DNA of 7,132 nucleotides from Bacillota bacterium (GCA_023415895.1 JAEZJA010000290.1:1-7132), one strand, 5' to 3'; shown: positions 1 to 6,487, numbered from the stretch's first letter. Notes: generated by a model from the sequence alone, not told the origin. Made by a program: numbers and translations.

Positions 1-432
1 GCGTTTGTGTATATCGACAAACCGCTGTATCACTACCGCAAAACCAACCCTGGGTCTTTGACCACGGCCTACAAGCCGGAGCTCTGCGACAAGTGGCAGG
101 TGCTGTTTTCAACTATGCGCCGATACATTGAGGAGCACCATTGCCCTGACGAATACCGGCAGGCGCTCAACAACCGCATCGTGCTGAGCATGCTGGGACT
201 GGGTCTCAACGAAACCGCCGCCCCCGGAGCGCTGTGGGCAAAAGCCGCGCGATTGCGGGCCATGGTTGAGCTGCCGTCTTATGTGCAAGCCTGCCGGCAC
301 TTTCCTTATCACAGCCTGCCTTTGGTTTGGCGGAGCTTCTATCGCCTGTGCCAGCGGCGACACACGCTGTTGCTGGCTTTCCTGCTCGAAGGTATCCAGT
401 TTCTCAGACGGCACGCCCTTACTTTTGAATAA
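1..432 (+). CDS. C-terminal part of a glycosyltransferase, family 2-like (5' end outside window)
   Basis: The reading frame is open from the first base (Ala-Phe-Val-Tyr-Ile-Asp) to TAA at 430-432, so 143 residues of a longer protein are visible. The opening stretch IDKPLYHYRKTNPGSLT is the typical end of the catalytic domain of GT-A fold family 2 glycosyltransferases, where a conserved Tyr-x-Tyr-Arg precedes a Ser-Leu-Thr. The remainder is a helical, Arg-rich C-terminal extension (for example RSFYRLCQRRHTLL) of the kind that often contacts the membrane. The nucleotide-binding half and DXD motif lie upstream and cannot be checked. It is followed after 23 bp by another GT2 gene on the same strand, which fits an operon for surface polysaccharide assembly. 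Donor sugar and acceptor cannot be told. The family call is likely; the specific role is unknown. Confidence 0.75.
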   Translation, partial: AFVYIDKPLYHYRKTNPGSLTTAYKPELCDKWQVLFSTMRRYIEEHHCPDEYRQALNNRIVLSMLGLGLNETAAPGALWAKAARLRAMVELPSYVQACRHFPYHSLPLVWRSFYRLCQRRHTLLLAFLLEGIQFLRRHALTFE

Positions 433-442
433 CGACACAAAC

Positions 443-447
443 GGAGG
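443..447 (+). promoter_or_regulatory. Shine-Dalgarno site selecting ATG 456
   Basis: GGAGG lies 8 nt before ATG 456 but only 2 nt before the in-frame TTG at 450. This spacing makes ATG 456 the far better start for the GT2 gene; the longer form starting at 450 adds just two residues. Confidence 0.8.
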
Positions 448-455
448 CGTTGCCC

Positions 456-1394
456 ATGCGGCCGCTTGTATCCATCATCATTCCCGTTTATAACGGAGCG
501 GAGTATCTGGCCGAGGCAATCGACAGCGCGTTGGCTCAGACCTATTTTCCCATTGAAATACTGGTCGTCAACGATGGCTCCTGTGATGACGGGCGCACCG
601 AACAGGTCATGCGTCGCTACGGCGACCGGATACACGCTCTATCCAAGGCAAACGGGGGCGTCTCATCCGCTCTGAATGCGGGGATCGCCCACATGAGGGG
701 CGACTATTTTTCTTGGCTGAGTCATGATGATGTCTATTTACCCGGCAAAATCGAGGCGCAGATGGCGGCCGTGGAGGGGCGTGAGCACGTTATCGCCTTG
801 TGTTCTGGTTCTCTGATGGATCAAGCCGGGCATGCTATGTGGCATCCCATGAAACGGCTTCACGGTGAGCTGGATGGCGCGAACCTTTTCCGACGATTTA
901 TACGTGGCTGTACGCTCAATGGACTTGGCTTTCTGATTCCCAAAAAGGCTTTCGACGAAGTGGGACTGTTTGATGAGTCGCTGCGCTATCTGCAGGATCT
1001 CGATATGTGGCTGCGCCTGATGCGAACCTCCTATACCTTTGTATGCCAGCCCCGATTACTGGTAAAGACGAGGGTACACCGCGGGCAGGTATCCAATGTA
1101 TGCGCCGATCTGTATGAAGTAGAGCGGGTGCAGCTTGCGCAAAAGCTTGTGCGCGAGGTGTCGCACCTGGGGAGAAGAGAGTGCGTTTGCTGGCTGCGCC
1201 GCTACTGGAGGCTGATGGTATGCGATGGTAATCGTAAGGGCGAGCGGCTGTGCAGGCAAGGACTTTTTGAACGCGGGGCCTTTCCACTGTATGCTCCTCC
1301 GGTATGGATCGCCGAACAGATACGCGGTTTAGCACGCCAGTTCGTGCGGCGGTGGTATAACGGGTATCTGCGCCTGCGCCATCAGCGCTCGTAA
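456..1394 (+). CDS. Family 2 glycosyltransferase (GT-A fold), polysaccharide biosynthesis
   Basis: This 312-residue protein should transfer a sugar from a nucleotide-sugar donor to a growing surface glycan on the cytoplasmic face of the membrane. The N-terminus reads PLVSIIIPVYNGAEYL, the first beta strand of GT2 enzymes. VVNDGS (N39-D40-G41-S42) is the nucleotide-binding turn, KANGGVSSALNAGI (about 64-77) is the usual second motif, and SHDD with Asp91-Asp92 occupies the metal-binding DXD position. LQDLDMWLRL (about 179-188) matches the ED-x-x-W acceptor/catalytic-base region, with Gln-Asp in place of Glu-Asp. The last 100 residues are basic and Trp/Arg-rich without a clear transmembrane helix, suggesting peripheral membrane binding. 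Length is normal for a single-domain GT2. The start is ATG 456 because of the GGAGG at 443-447. It lies in a run of same-strand glycosyltransferase genes. Substrate is not predictable from sequence. Confidence 0.9.
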   Translation: MRPLVSIIIPVYNGAEYLAEAIDSALAQTYFPIEILVVNDGSCDDGRTEQVMRRYGDRIHALSKANGGVSSALNAGIAHMRGDYFSWLSHDDVYLPGKIEAQMAAVEGREHVIALCSGSLMDQAGHAMWHPMKRLHGELDGANLFRRFIRGCTLNGLGFLIPKKAFDEVGLFDESLRYLQDLDMWLRLMRTSYTFVCQPRLLVKTRVHRGQVSNVCADLYEVERVQLAQKLVREVSHLGRRECVCWLRRYWRLMVCDGNRKGERLCRQGLFERGAFPLYAPPVWIAEQIRGLARQFVRRWYNGYLRLRHQRS

Positions 1395-1407
1395 CAAAGA
1401 GGGTCCT

Positions 1408-1620
1408 ATGGAAAGCTGCGGCGATGCTGGCCTTTCACTCGTCTCACAATGTGGTTCGGTGGTGTAGGTCTATTCCTCATATAAGGTGGATTACCAACTG
1501 ACGGGAGAAAAACTTGTCCAAACCCGCATGGAGGGGTATATCCGGGCGTTTGAAAACGTATCTGTTAGAGAGAAAATCGATCCTCAAGCAATGTACGTAT
1601 TGTCAATTCCCTTCTTTTAG
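1408..1620 (+). pseudogene. Decayed remnant of a polysaccharide pyruvyl transferase-family gene
   Basis: The space between two glycosyltransferase genes holds fragments of one protein family. A GAGGG stands just before ATG 1408. The frame beginning at 1412 reads KAAAMLAFHSSHN, like the N-terminal strand and His-x-x-His/Asn-Asn motif of these enzymes. A one-base slip near 1450 then gives CGSVV-stop-VYSS (1450-1479), which lines up with the family hallmark NYGSVLQAYAL; the TAG at 1465 sits where CAG (Gln) would be. From about 1480 the same frame continues as DYQLTGEKLVQ and then GYIRAFENVSVREK (to 1575), the mid-protein 'FxxVSVREK' motif normally far downstream. A large part between the two motifs is therefore missing, and everything after VSVREK is lost (TAG at 1618). 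Seen: two frameshifts, one nonsense codon, internal and 3' deletions. The family assignment rests on motif memory, not a search. The intact gene probably added a pyruvyl ketal to the polysaccharide. Confidence 0.7.
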
Positions 1621-1644
1621 CAAGTACTGTGAGGAGGCAAAGCT

Positions 1645-2850
1645 ATGAAGGTTATGCAGGTGAATTGTGTGTACAACGAAGGAAGCACAGGAAAGATTGT
1701 CAGTGAACTGCGCCGCACGCTGCTGTCAAGGCAGAAGGAATGTATCGTCTGTTACGGCAGGGGCAGGCGGACAACCGATGCGGATGTTTATAAACTGTCC
1801 ACCGAGTGGGAGGCCAAGCTGCATTCCGTCATGTCGCGACTGTTTGGCGGCGAGTTTGGCTATTCGTTTCTGGCAACAGCCCGTCTGCTGCATCTCATTC
1901 GAAAGGAACGCCCGGATGTTGTGCATTTGCACTGCCTTAACGGCCATTTTCTCAACGTCTACCACACCCTGAGCTATCTCAAAAAGCACCGCATACCAAC
2001 GGTGTTGACACTGCATGCGGAGATGATGCATACAGGCGGCTGCCAGCACGCGATGGACTGTGAACAGTGGATAGAGGGTTGCCGCCGCTGTGATAAGGTG
2101 AACGCCAGCGTATCCTCTCTGTTCATGGATGTGCCCCGGAGGGCCTATGAGCGCATGCGGCGCGCCATGAAGGGGTTTGACACCCTGATGGTTGTGGGCG
2201 TGTCCAAATGGCTGACCGACAGAGCTGCGCAGTCCGCCATTCTGCGGGGGCTGCCCTGTATGACCATCCCCAACGGCATTGATACCCAGATTTTTCGTCC
2301 TATGCCCTGCTATGCGCTGCTATCCAAGGCAGCTCCTCCCGGTCATAAGCTGGTGCTGCATGTGACACCCGATTTCGGCAATCCCCTGAAGGGCGGACAA
2401 ACGGTGTTGGAGCTAGCCTTACGCATGCCGGATGTGATGTTTATGATCGTCGGTTTTTACGGTAATGCGGAAGCTTTGCCCAACAATATCATCCCTATCG
2501 GCTGGCTGAAGGAAAGCCATACGCTGACACAGTATTATTCGCTGGCTGATGTGCTTGTCTCCACGAGTCTGTGCGAGGCCTATCCGACCGTGTGTCTGGA
2601 AGCCGTATGCTGCGGCACGCCGGTCGTCGCCTTTGACGTGGGAGGTACGAAGGAAACCATACCCGAGGGGATGGGGGAGACGGTTGAACCGGGTGATTTG
2701 GACGCCATGGAGGTGGCGCTGCGCAAATGGATGGCTGTCAAGCCGGACGCGCAGATCGTGGAGCCGGCGAGACTGCAGCACGACTCTCTGCTTATGGTAC
2801 AGGCTTACGAGAAACTGTACAAACACATGCGCAAAGCGGCAAAGGTTTAA
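1645..2850 (+). CDS. GT4-type glycosyltransferase, WcaC-like, surface polysaccharide synthesis
   Basis: This 401-residue protein is a full-length GT-B fold retaining glycosyltransferase. The start is ATG 1645, 7 nt after GAGGAGG (1631-1637). The N-terminal acceptor domain opens MKVMQVNCVYNEGSTGKIV, with the Gly-Ser-Thr-Gly loop seen in WcaC-like colanic-acid-type transferases, and continues with DVVHLHCLNGHFLN. A cluster of four cysteines (C133, C139, C146, C149) after TLHAEMMHTGGC matches the GGC-x5-C-x6-C-x2-C pattern I recall for this subfamily. The donor-binding C-terminal domain contains IPNGID, the GNPLKGG loop, and CEAYPTVCLE with the E-x7-E motif (E311, E319), followed by CGTPVVAFDVGGTKE. 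It would use a nucleotide-sugar in the cytoplasm to extend a lipid-linked glycan. It is the last gene of the cluster here and follows the pyruvyl transferase remnant. The precise sugar is unknown. Confidence 0.92.
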   Translation: MKVMQVNCVYNEGSTGKIVSELRRTLLSRQKECIVCYGRGRRTTDADVYKLSTEWEAKLHSVMSRLFGGEFGYSFLATARLLHLIRKERPDVVHLHCLNGHFLNVYHTLSYLKKHRIPTVLTLHAEMMHTGGCQHAMDCEQWIEGCRRCDKVNASVSSLFMDVPRRAYERMRRAMKGFDTLMVVGVSKWLTDRAAQSAILRGLPCMTIPNGIDTQIFRPMPCYALLSKAAPPGHKLVLHVTPDFGNPLKGGQTVLELALRMPDVMFMIVGFYGNAEALPNNIIPIGWLKESHTLTQYYSLADVLVSTSLCEAYPTVCLEAVCCGTPVVAFDVGGTKETIPEGMGETVEPGDLDAMEVALRKWMAVKPDAQIVEPARLQHDSLLMVQAYEKLYKHMRKAAKV

Positions 2851-2920
2851 CGCTCAAAAAATAACGCTTTCAAAAAGCATGGAATAAAAGGCAGGACCAC
2901 CAATTGGGTGTTGCTTAAGG

Positions 2921-2949
2921 TTGACATGTGTCGACGCTTGTTTTATAAT
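2921..2949 (+). promoter_or_regulatory. Consensus sigma-A promoter of the cyclophilin gene
   Basis: TTGACA (2921-2926) and TATAAT (2944-2949) both match the consensus exactly and are 17 bp apart. Transcription would begin near 2956, leaving a leader of about 85 nt before ATG 3043. It separates the cyclophilin gene from the polysaccharide cluster ending at 2850. CCAATTGG, inside a loose dyad (2891-2914), lies just upstream of the -35 and could be a protein-binding site, but this is weak. Confidence 0.85.
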
Positions 2950-2977
2950 CGGGGTATTGCCTACTATACTCGCTCAT

Positions 2978-2990
2978 AATAACGATTATT
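2978..2990 (+). other. Small dyad in the 5' leader of the cyclophilin mRNA
   Basis: AATAA-CGA-TTATT is a perfect 5-bp dyad with a 3-nt loop located about 20-35 nt into the predicted leader. It is AT-only and thermodynamically weak. It could be an operator half-site pair or nothing. No riboswitch or attenuator pattern was recognised in the remaining leader. Confidence 0.25.
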
Positions 2991-3042
2991 CGGGCTGTAA
3001 TTTCTCTGATTCAAAGAAGGATAAAAGGGTGGATTGTAAAAT

Positions 3043-3633
3043 ATGAAAAGACTTTTAGGTGTGTTGATGAGCTGTGCCGCCTGTCTGCTGGTTGTTACGG
3101 GCTGCGGCGCCAACAGCGGTGACGCGGAGACGGCGTCGGGAAAGCATCATGTGGAAATCCAGGTTCAGGATTATGGAACCATTGCGGTGGAGCTTGACGG
3201 CGATGCCGCGCCCATCACCGTGGCCAATTTTATGAAGCTTGCTAAGAACGGCTTTTATGACGGACTGACCTTTCATCGCATTATGACCGGCTTTATGATT
3301 CAGGGGGGCGATCCCAAGGGCAATGGCACAGGTGGTTCGGATAAAACCATCAAGGGCGAATTCAAGCTCAACGGCGTCACAAATCCCCTGTCGCACACCC
3401 GCGGCACCATTTCCATGGCGCGTTCGAAAGACTATAACAGCGCTTCGTCGCAATTTTTTATCATGCACAAGGACAACATGGGTCTGGACGGACAATATGC
3501 CGCGTTCGGGCATGTTACCTCGGGTATGGAGGTCGTGGATGCCATTTGCAAGGACACACCGGTGCAGGACGACAACGGAACGGTGCTCAAGGCCGATCAG
3601 CCGATCATAACCAGCATTAAAGTGATCGACTGA
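3043..3633 (+). CDS. Cyclophilin-type peptidyl-prolyl cis-trans isomerase, lipoprotein
   Basis: This 196-residue protein catalyses cis-trans isomerisation of Xaa-Pro bonds and should act outside the cell membrane as a folding factor. Residues 1-20 form a lipoprotein signal peptide ending in V-T-G-C, so Cys21 would be lipidated. After a short polar linker the cyclophilin domain spans about 33-196. Family motifs are FHRIM with the catalytic Arg79, [31 protein letters not shown] (Gln137-Phe138-Phe139) and LDGQYAAFG. The position equal to human CypA Trp121 is Gly147, which would predict weak cyclosporin A binding. The length is normal for a bacterial single-domain form plus signal peptide. The start ATG 3043 has a purine-rich AGGGTGG 10 nt upstream. 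A consensus promoter lies at 2921-2949. It is followed after 140 bp by a secreted surface protein that might be a client, which is only inferred from adjacency. Confidence 0.95.
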   Translation: MKRLLGVLMSCAACLLVVTGCGANSGDAETASGKHHVEIQVQDYGTIAVELDGDAAPITVANFMKLAKNGFYDGLTFHRIMTGFMIQGGDPKGNGTGGSDKTIKGEFKLNGVTNPLSHTRGTISMARSKDYNSASSQFFIMHKDNMGLDGQYAAFGHVTSGMEVVDAICKDTPVQDDNGTVLKADQPIITSIKVID

Positions 3634-3697
3634 TTCATAGCCTTTCCGTGATTGAAATGACTAATAAAGGGCTTTCAGTGATAGTGTAAGGATTCCA

Positions 3698-3726
3698 TTT
3701 ACTTTTTGTTTTTTTTGTGCTATTCT
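3698..3726 (+). promoter_or_regulatory. Possible weak promoter for the surface protein gene
   Basis: TTTACT (3698-3703) and TATTCT (3721-3726) each match the sigma-A consensus at four of six bases and are 17 bp apart, across a T-rich spacer. Predicted initiation near 3733 would exclude the ATG at 3735 as a leadered start and supports a start further in. No convincing terminator with stem and T-run was found for the preceding cyclophilin gene, so read-through is possible. Confidence 0.4.
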
Positions 3727-3773
3727 AATGGTATATGCTGTCAGCCCTATCGACGAAAGGATGGAATGCCTTG

Positions 3774-5546
3774 ATGCAGAGAATATCGTGTATGAAGAAA
3801 TGGATCCCGGTGATTCTCTCGATGATCCTGCTGTTGTCGGCAGTGTCGCCTCTGGTACTTGCAGAGAACGAAAATGCGGCAACAACAACGAGTACTGTCG
3901 CAACCGACAGCACATCTACAAGCACAAGCACAGCAACAGACTCCGACCCCACCTCTTCTACTACAAAACCAACAGTGCCGGGGGTCGATTATAAATTTAA
4001 GCTATCCTTTAACCAAAACACCAAGATCTTGACGGTTACCTGGGTTCGCCCCAACAACACCGTTTCGGTCGATTCCATTGTCGTGGGCGGCACCAAGAAG
4101 AAAATTGAAGATAACACAGGAAGCTTTGGTATCAGTCTGAGCAATTTTCTCCCTGGCGAGTACAACATAGCCTTCATTATGAGCAACGACGGTGTGTTAT
4201 CGGAACCTGTGACGGTAAAGGATACAGTGAAAATTCCTGGTTCTCTTGATACGCTGATGACCGTAAAGGTGGATCATGGCAGCATCATTGCCACGATTAC
4301 CGACGAATCCAAGCGCCCAATCGCCGAATATCCTATCACCTTGTATTTTGGCACGGAGAAGCAGGACGTGGGCGTTTCGGATGCCAACGGCCGCGTGACG
4401 TTTAATGTTGTCGCTCCGGGTGAGGATACTCTGGTTAAGTGTGTTGCGGATGATAAAACTATCGGTGTGGTAACTTACAAGGGCTGTGAAGCGACGCTGA
4501 CAAATTCGCCCCCGCTAACACAGGGCACGGATGTATCCGAGACCACACAGACGATGGTCGAAAACACGACGGCCAAAACAACACGCAAGACAAGCAAATC
4601 CACAACGACCAAAGAGCCGACCTCCAAATCCACGGTTGCCACCTATGCGGTGATAGCGGGTGCAGGGACGACCGCGGTGTCTGGAGAAAAGATCGCCGTC
4701 AATGTGAGCTACGATTCTCAGGTACAGAAGAATTTTGGTTATTCCCAAGCCGAATTTGATGCGAACGCCCGCATGCTGGTGAACAAAGAGTTGTATTCTG
4801 AGATTGTGGGGGATACCAACGGCACCTTGATGCTGATGGCGTCAACCTCCGCCATCGATATCACCGACCAACATATTTCCGCGGCTATCAGCGGACGGTC
4901 AAAATACAGTACCTTTAACAGCGAAGAGGCGCTTCGGCTGCCGGTCGATTTGTCGCTGCTGTATGTGGATTCATCTAAGAATATCAACACCACCATGGGG
5001 ATGCCTGCTTCCGAAGTAACGGTAGTTCTGCCCATCCCGAAGGAAATGGCGGATACCAAAAAGTACACAATCGTGGCGGCGCTTTGCGATGCCAACGGCA
5101 TTACCAAGCTGCTTGACACGAGTGTTGAGGCTTCAACACTCCAGTTTACAACCAATACTCTTTCTTCCGTGGTAATTCTCGGCTTCAAATCGCCTCTGAG
5201 TCTGGTAGCCAATTCCGGAGGAATCCCCACGATCGTGATTGTGCTGATTACGATCGGGATTCTGATGCTGGGCGGCGCAGGCACACTTCTGTATTTCTTC
5301 TTCCTGCGTAAGCCTCTGCCTGAGACGGGGGAGACAGACGGAGAGGATTTTACGGCGGATGACGCTGCATCTTCGGACGAAGTTTTAAATGAACGAGATG
5401 TCTGGAGCCAGGAGCCCGGCCCCAATGACATTTACTCCTCGAGTCGGCCGGCCGGTGGTGTGTCGCTCGGTTCGCTTGGCAACAAAGCCGAACCAAAGAA
5501 TCCACCCAAAACGAAAAATCCTTCGGATTATGATATTGATCTGTAA
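3774..5546 (+). CDS. Secreted, membrane-anchored Thr/Ser-rich surface protein with Ig-like domains
   Basis: I do not recognise this 590-residue protein as a named family. Residues 1-30 are a signal peptide (KKW, hydrophobic core, then VLA). Residues 31-70 are a Thr/Ser/Asp-rich linker. Residues 71-155 and 158-247 look like two beta-sandwich domains; the second has TLYFGTEKQDVGVSDANGRV, resembling bacterial Ig-like (Big_1-type) repeats. A second Thr/Lys-rich linker spans 248-290. Residues 291-480 are another beta-rich region ending in LQFTTNTLSSVVILGF, a pattern common at the end of Firmicute surface modules. A transmembrane helix (484-511) is followed by Arg-Lys and a 79-residue acidic, then Pro/Lys-rich, cytoplasmic tail ending DYDIDL. 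This gives a type I topology. LPETG (515-519) lies after the helix. ATG 3774 is chosen because AAAGGATGG ends 9 nt before it; ATG 3792 and ATG 3735 are in-frame alternatives. Role could be adhesion, wall contact or signalling. Confidence 0.8.
   Translation: MQRISCMKKWIPVILSMILLLSAVSPLVLAENENAATTTSTVATDSTSTSTSTATDSDPTSSTTKPTVPGVDYKFKLSFNQNTKILTVTWVRPNNTVSVDSIVVGGTKKKIEDNTGSFGISLSNFLPGEYNIAFIMSNDGVLSEPVTVKDTVKIPGSLDTLMTVKVDHGSIIATITDESKRPIAEYPITLYFGTEKQDVGVSDANGRVTFNVVAPGEDTLVKCVADDKTIGVVTYKGCEATLTNSPPLTQGTDVSETTQTMVENTTAKTTRKTSKSTTTKEPTSKSTVATYAVIAGAGTTAVSGEKIAVNVSYDSQVQKNFGYSQAEFDANARMLVNKELYSEIVGDTNGTLMLMASTSAIDITDQHISAAISGRSKYSTFNSEEALRLPVDLSLLYVDSSKNINTTMGMPASEVTVVLPIPKEMADTKKYTIVAALCDANGITKLLDTSVEASTLQFTTNTLSSVVILGFKSPLSLVANSGGIPTIVIVLITIGILMLGGAGTLLYFFFLRKPLPETGETDGEDFTADDAASSDEVLNERDVWSQEPGPNDIYSSSRPAGGVSLGSLGNKAEPKNPPKTKNPSDYDIDL
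3882..3974 (+). repeat. Thr/Ser-encoding low-complexity tract
   Basis: Codons 37-67 of the surface protein are almost all ACN, AGC or TCN with scattered Asp, giving STSTSTST-type runs. This is a flexible, probably extended and possibly O-glycosylated linker just after the signal peptide. The short ACA-AGC units may make its length unstable. A second, less regular tract of this type encodes residues 248-290 (about 4515-4643). Confidence 0.7.
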
Positions 5547-5548
5547 GA

Positions 5549-5588
5549 GTTAAGAAGAACCCCGCCGTCCGGCGGGGTTCTTCTTAAC
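5549..5588. terminator. Bidirectional intrinsic terminator, perfect 18-bp stem
   Basis: GTTAAGAAGAACCCCGCC (5549-5566) and its exact complement (5571-5588) flank a GTCC loop. The GC-rich core (CCCCGCC/GGCGGGG) is capped on both sides by AAGAAGAAC/GTTCTTCTT, so each strand's RNA has a U-rich arm after the GC stem. It starts 2 nt after the stop of the surface gene and its last base is the last base of the regulator's stop codon. It thus ends both convergent units. Confidence 0.93.
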
Positions 5589-6472
5589 TATCTTGATTGT
5601 ATCGATAAGGCGTACTCACTCGGCGTCATGCCCGTAGCCTGCTTAAAATAGCGTGAAAAATAATGGACGGAGGTGTAACCCAGCTGGTCGGCAATCTGCG
5701 TAATGTTGCCGTTTCCTTCGCGAAGCATCGTCTTAGCCGCTTCAATTTTGAGGTGTCGATAAAACTCCATAACGCCTGATCCGGTAACGGCCTTGAATAC
5801 CGTTTTGAGGTTGGTTGCACTTTGAGCCGAATAGCGGCATACCTGAGAAAAGGTCAGATTGCCCGTCGCGTTCTCCTCCATATAAGCGATAACGCGCTTG
5901 ACCAAGTCATTGTCCGAACGCAGCTTTACCGATGAGGAAACCTTAACGTCCTGGGCATCCTCCGCGCCCCTGCGTACAAGGCGGATGAGCATCTGCGACA
6001 ACAAGATTTCGATCATTTGCTCACTGCCAAAGGCACAGGAGGAAGCTCGTTCAAGCTGTTTGGTATTGGGATCATCCAGGGGACAGGAGAAAGCGTCGCG
6101 CGCTTCCTTGATGATGCGTGCGAGCAATACCCGCTCATCTTCACCGGCATTGAGAATTTTGTGTTCAAAATAGGACATGGCGGGAGAATTGCATTCAAAG
6201 GCAATCACCACAAGATTGGGGGCCACGACCCCATTGGCAAAAACGTTGTGGAATTCATTGGGCTTGTGGAAGATCATCTGCCCCTGACGAAGGCAATAGC
6301 CGGTATCTCCGGCCATAACCTCGACTTCTCCCTTGTCCACATAAAGGATTTCCCAAAAATCGTGGTGTTCGCCTTCAAATACATAATCTTTCGCATATTC
6401 GAAGTAATGAACGGTTACAATGCTCTTGATCACAATATCATGCTTAAGTATGGTAGATATGTAGCCCGCCAA
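5588..6472 (-). CDS. AraC-family transcriptional regulator with N-terminal cupin
   Basis: This 294-residue protein is a typical two-domain AraC/XylS regulator. The N-terminal cupin (about 20-120) has HHDFWEILYVDKGEVEV (from His36) and GQMIFHKPNEFH (64-75), which form the ligand pocket in sugar-responsive members. The C-terminal HTH_18 domain (about 195-294) has a first helix-turn-helix near NLTFSQVCRYSAQSATNLKTV... (205 on) and a second in NITQIADQLGYTSVHYFSRY, with the family signature ending FKQATGMTPSEY. The start is TTG 6472, supported by GGAGG 7 nt upstream; the first in-frame ATG is about a dozen codons in and has no such site. It lies 15 nt after the stop of the alanine racemase gene on the same strand, so the two are probably cotranscribed. 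Its ligand and targets are unknown; the cupin suggests a sugar or small metabolite. The alr gene may be only a transcription partner. Confidence 0.93.
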   Translation of the reverse strand: MAGYISTILKHDIVIKSIVTVHYFEYAKDYVFEGEHHDFWEILYVDKGEVEVMAGDTGYCLRQGQMIFHKPNEFHNVFANGVVAPNLVVIAFECNSPAMSYFEHKILNAGEDERVLLARIIKEARDAFSCPLDDPNTKQLERASSCAFGSEQMIEILLSQMLIRLVRRGAEDAQDVKVSSSVKLRSDNDLVKRVIAYMEENATGNLTFSQVCRYSAQSATNLKTVFKAVTGSGVMEFYRHLKIEAAKTMLREGNGNITQIADQLGYTSVHYFSRYFKQATGMTPSEYALSIQSR

Positions 6473-6473
6473 A

Positions 6474-6486
6474 CGATCACCTCCCC
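6474..6486 (-). promoter_or_regulatory. Extended Shine-Dalgarno site for the TTG start of the AraC-type gene
   Basis: On the minus strand GGGGAGGTGATCG lies just before TTG 6472. GGAGGTGATC matches ten bases of the sequence complementary to the usual 16S rRNA 3' end, far longer than the normal four to six. It fills almost the whole 15-nt gap after the alr stop codon and likely offsets the weak TTG start. Confidence 0.8.
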
Positions 6487-6487
6487 G

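Noticed and set aside
1468..1620. A genuine small protein of 50 codons in the gap between glycosyltransferases
   Set aside because: There is no start codon with a ribosome site, and the upstream in-frame TAG together with split family motifs fits a decayed larger gene better.
2862..2880. Terminator after the GT4 gene (GCTTT-CAA-AAAGC)
   Set aside because: The stem is only 5 bp, AT-rich and lacks a following T-run, so intrinsic termination is not supported.
3643..3720. Terminator after the cyclophilin gene
   Set aside because: AGCCTTT and AAAGGGCT can pair only with a bulge and a 20-nt loop, and the T-rich run at 3701-3717 is too far away to act with that stem.
3735..3773. ATG 3735 as the start of the surface protein
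   Set aside because: No ribosome site lies before it, the predicted transcript begins almost on it, and it would place 19 polar residues before the Lys-Lys of the signal peptide.
5316..5330. Sortase sorting signal (LPETG)
   Set aside because: The motif comes after, not before, the transmembrane helix and is followed by an acidic tail, so it does not fit a cell-wall sorting signal. It is kept only as a finding.
4739..5431. Minus-strand open frame of 230 codons opposite the surface protein gene
   Set aside because: It lies wholly antisense to a well-supported gene, has Ser/Arg-rich composition expected of a mirror frame, and shows no family motif or ribosome site.
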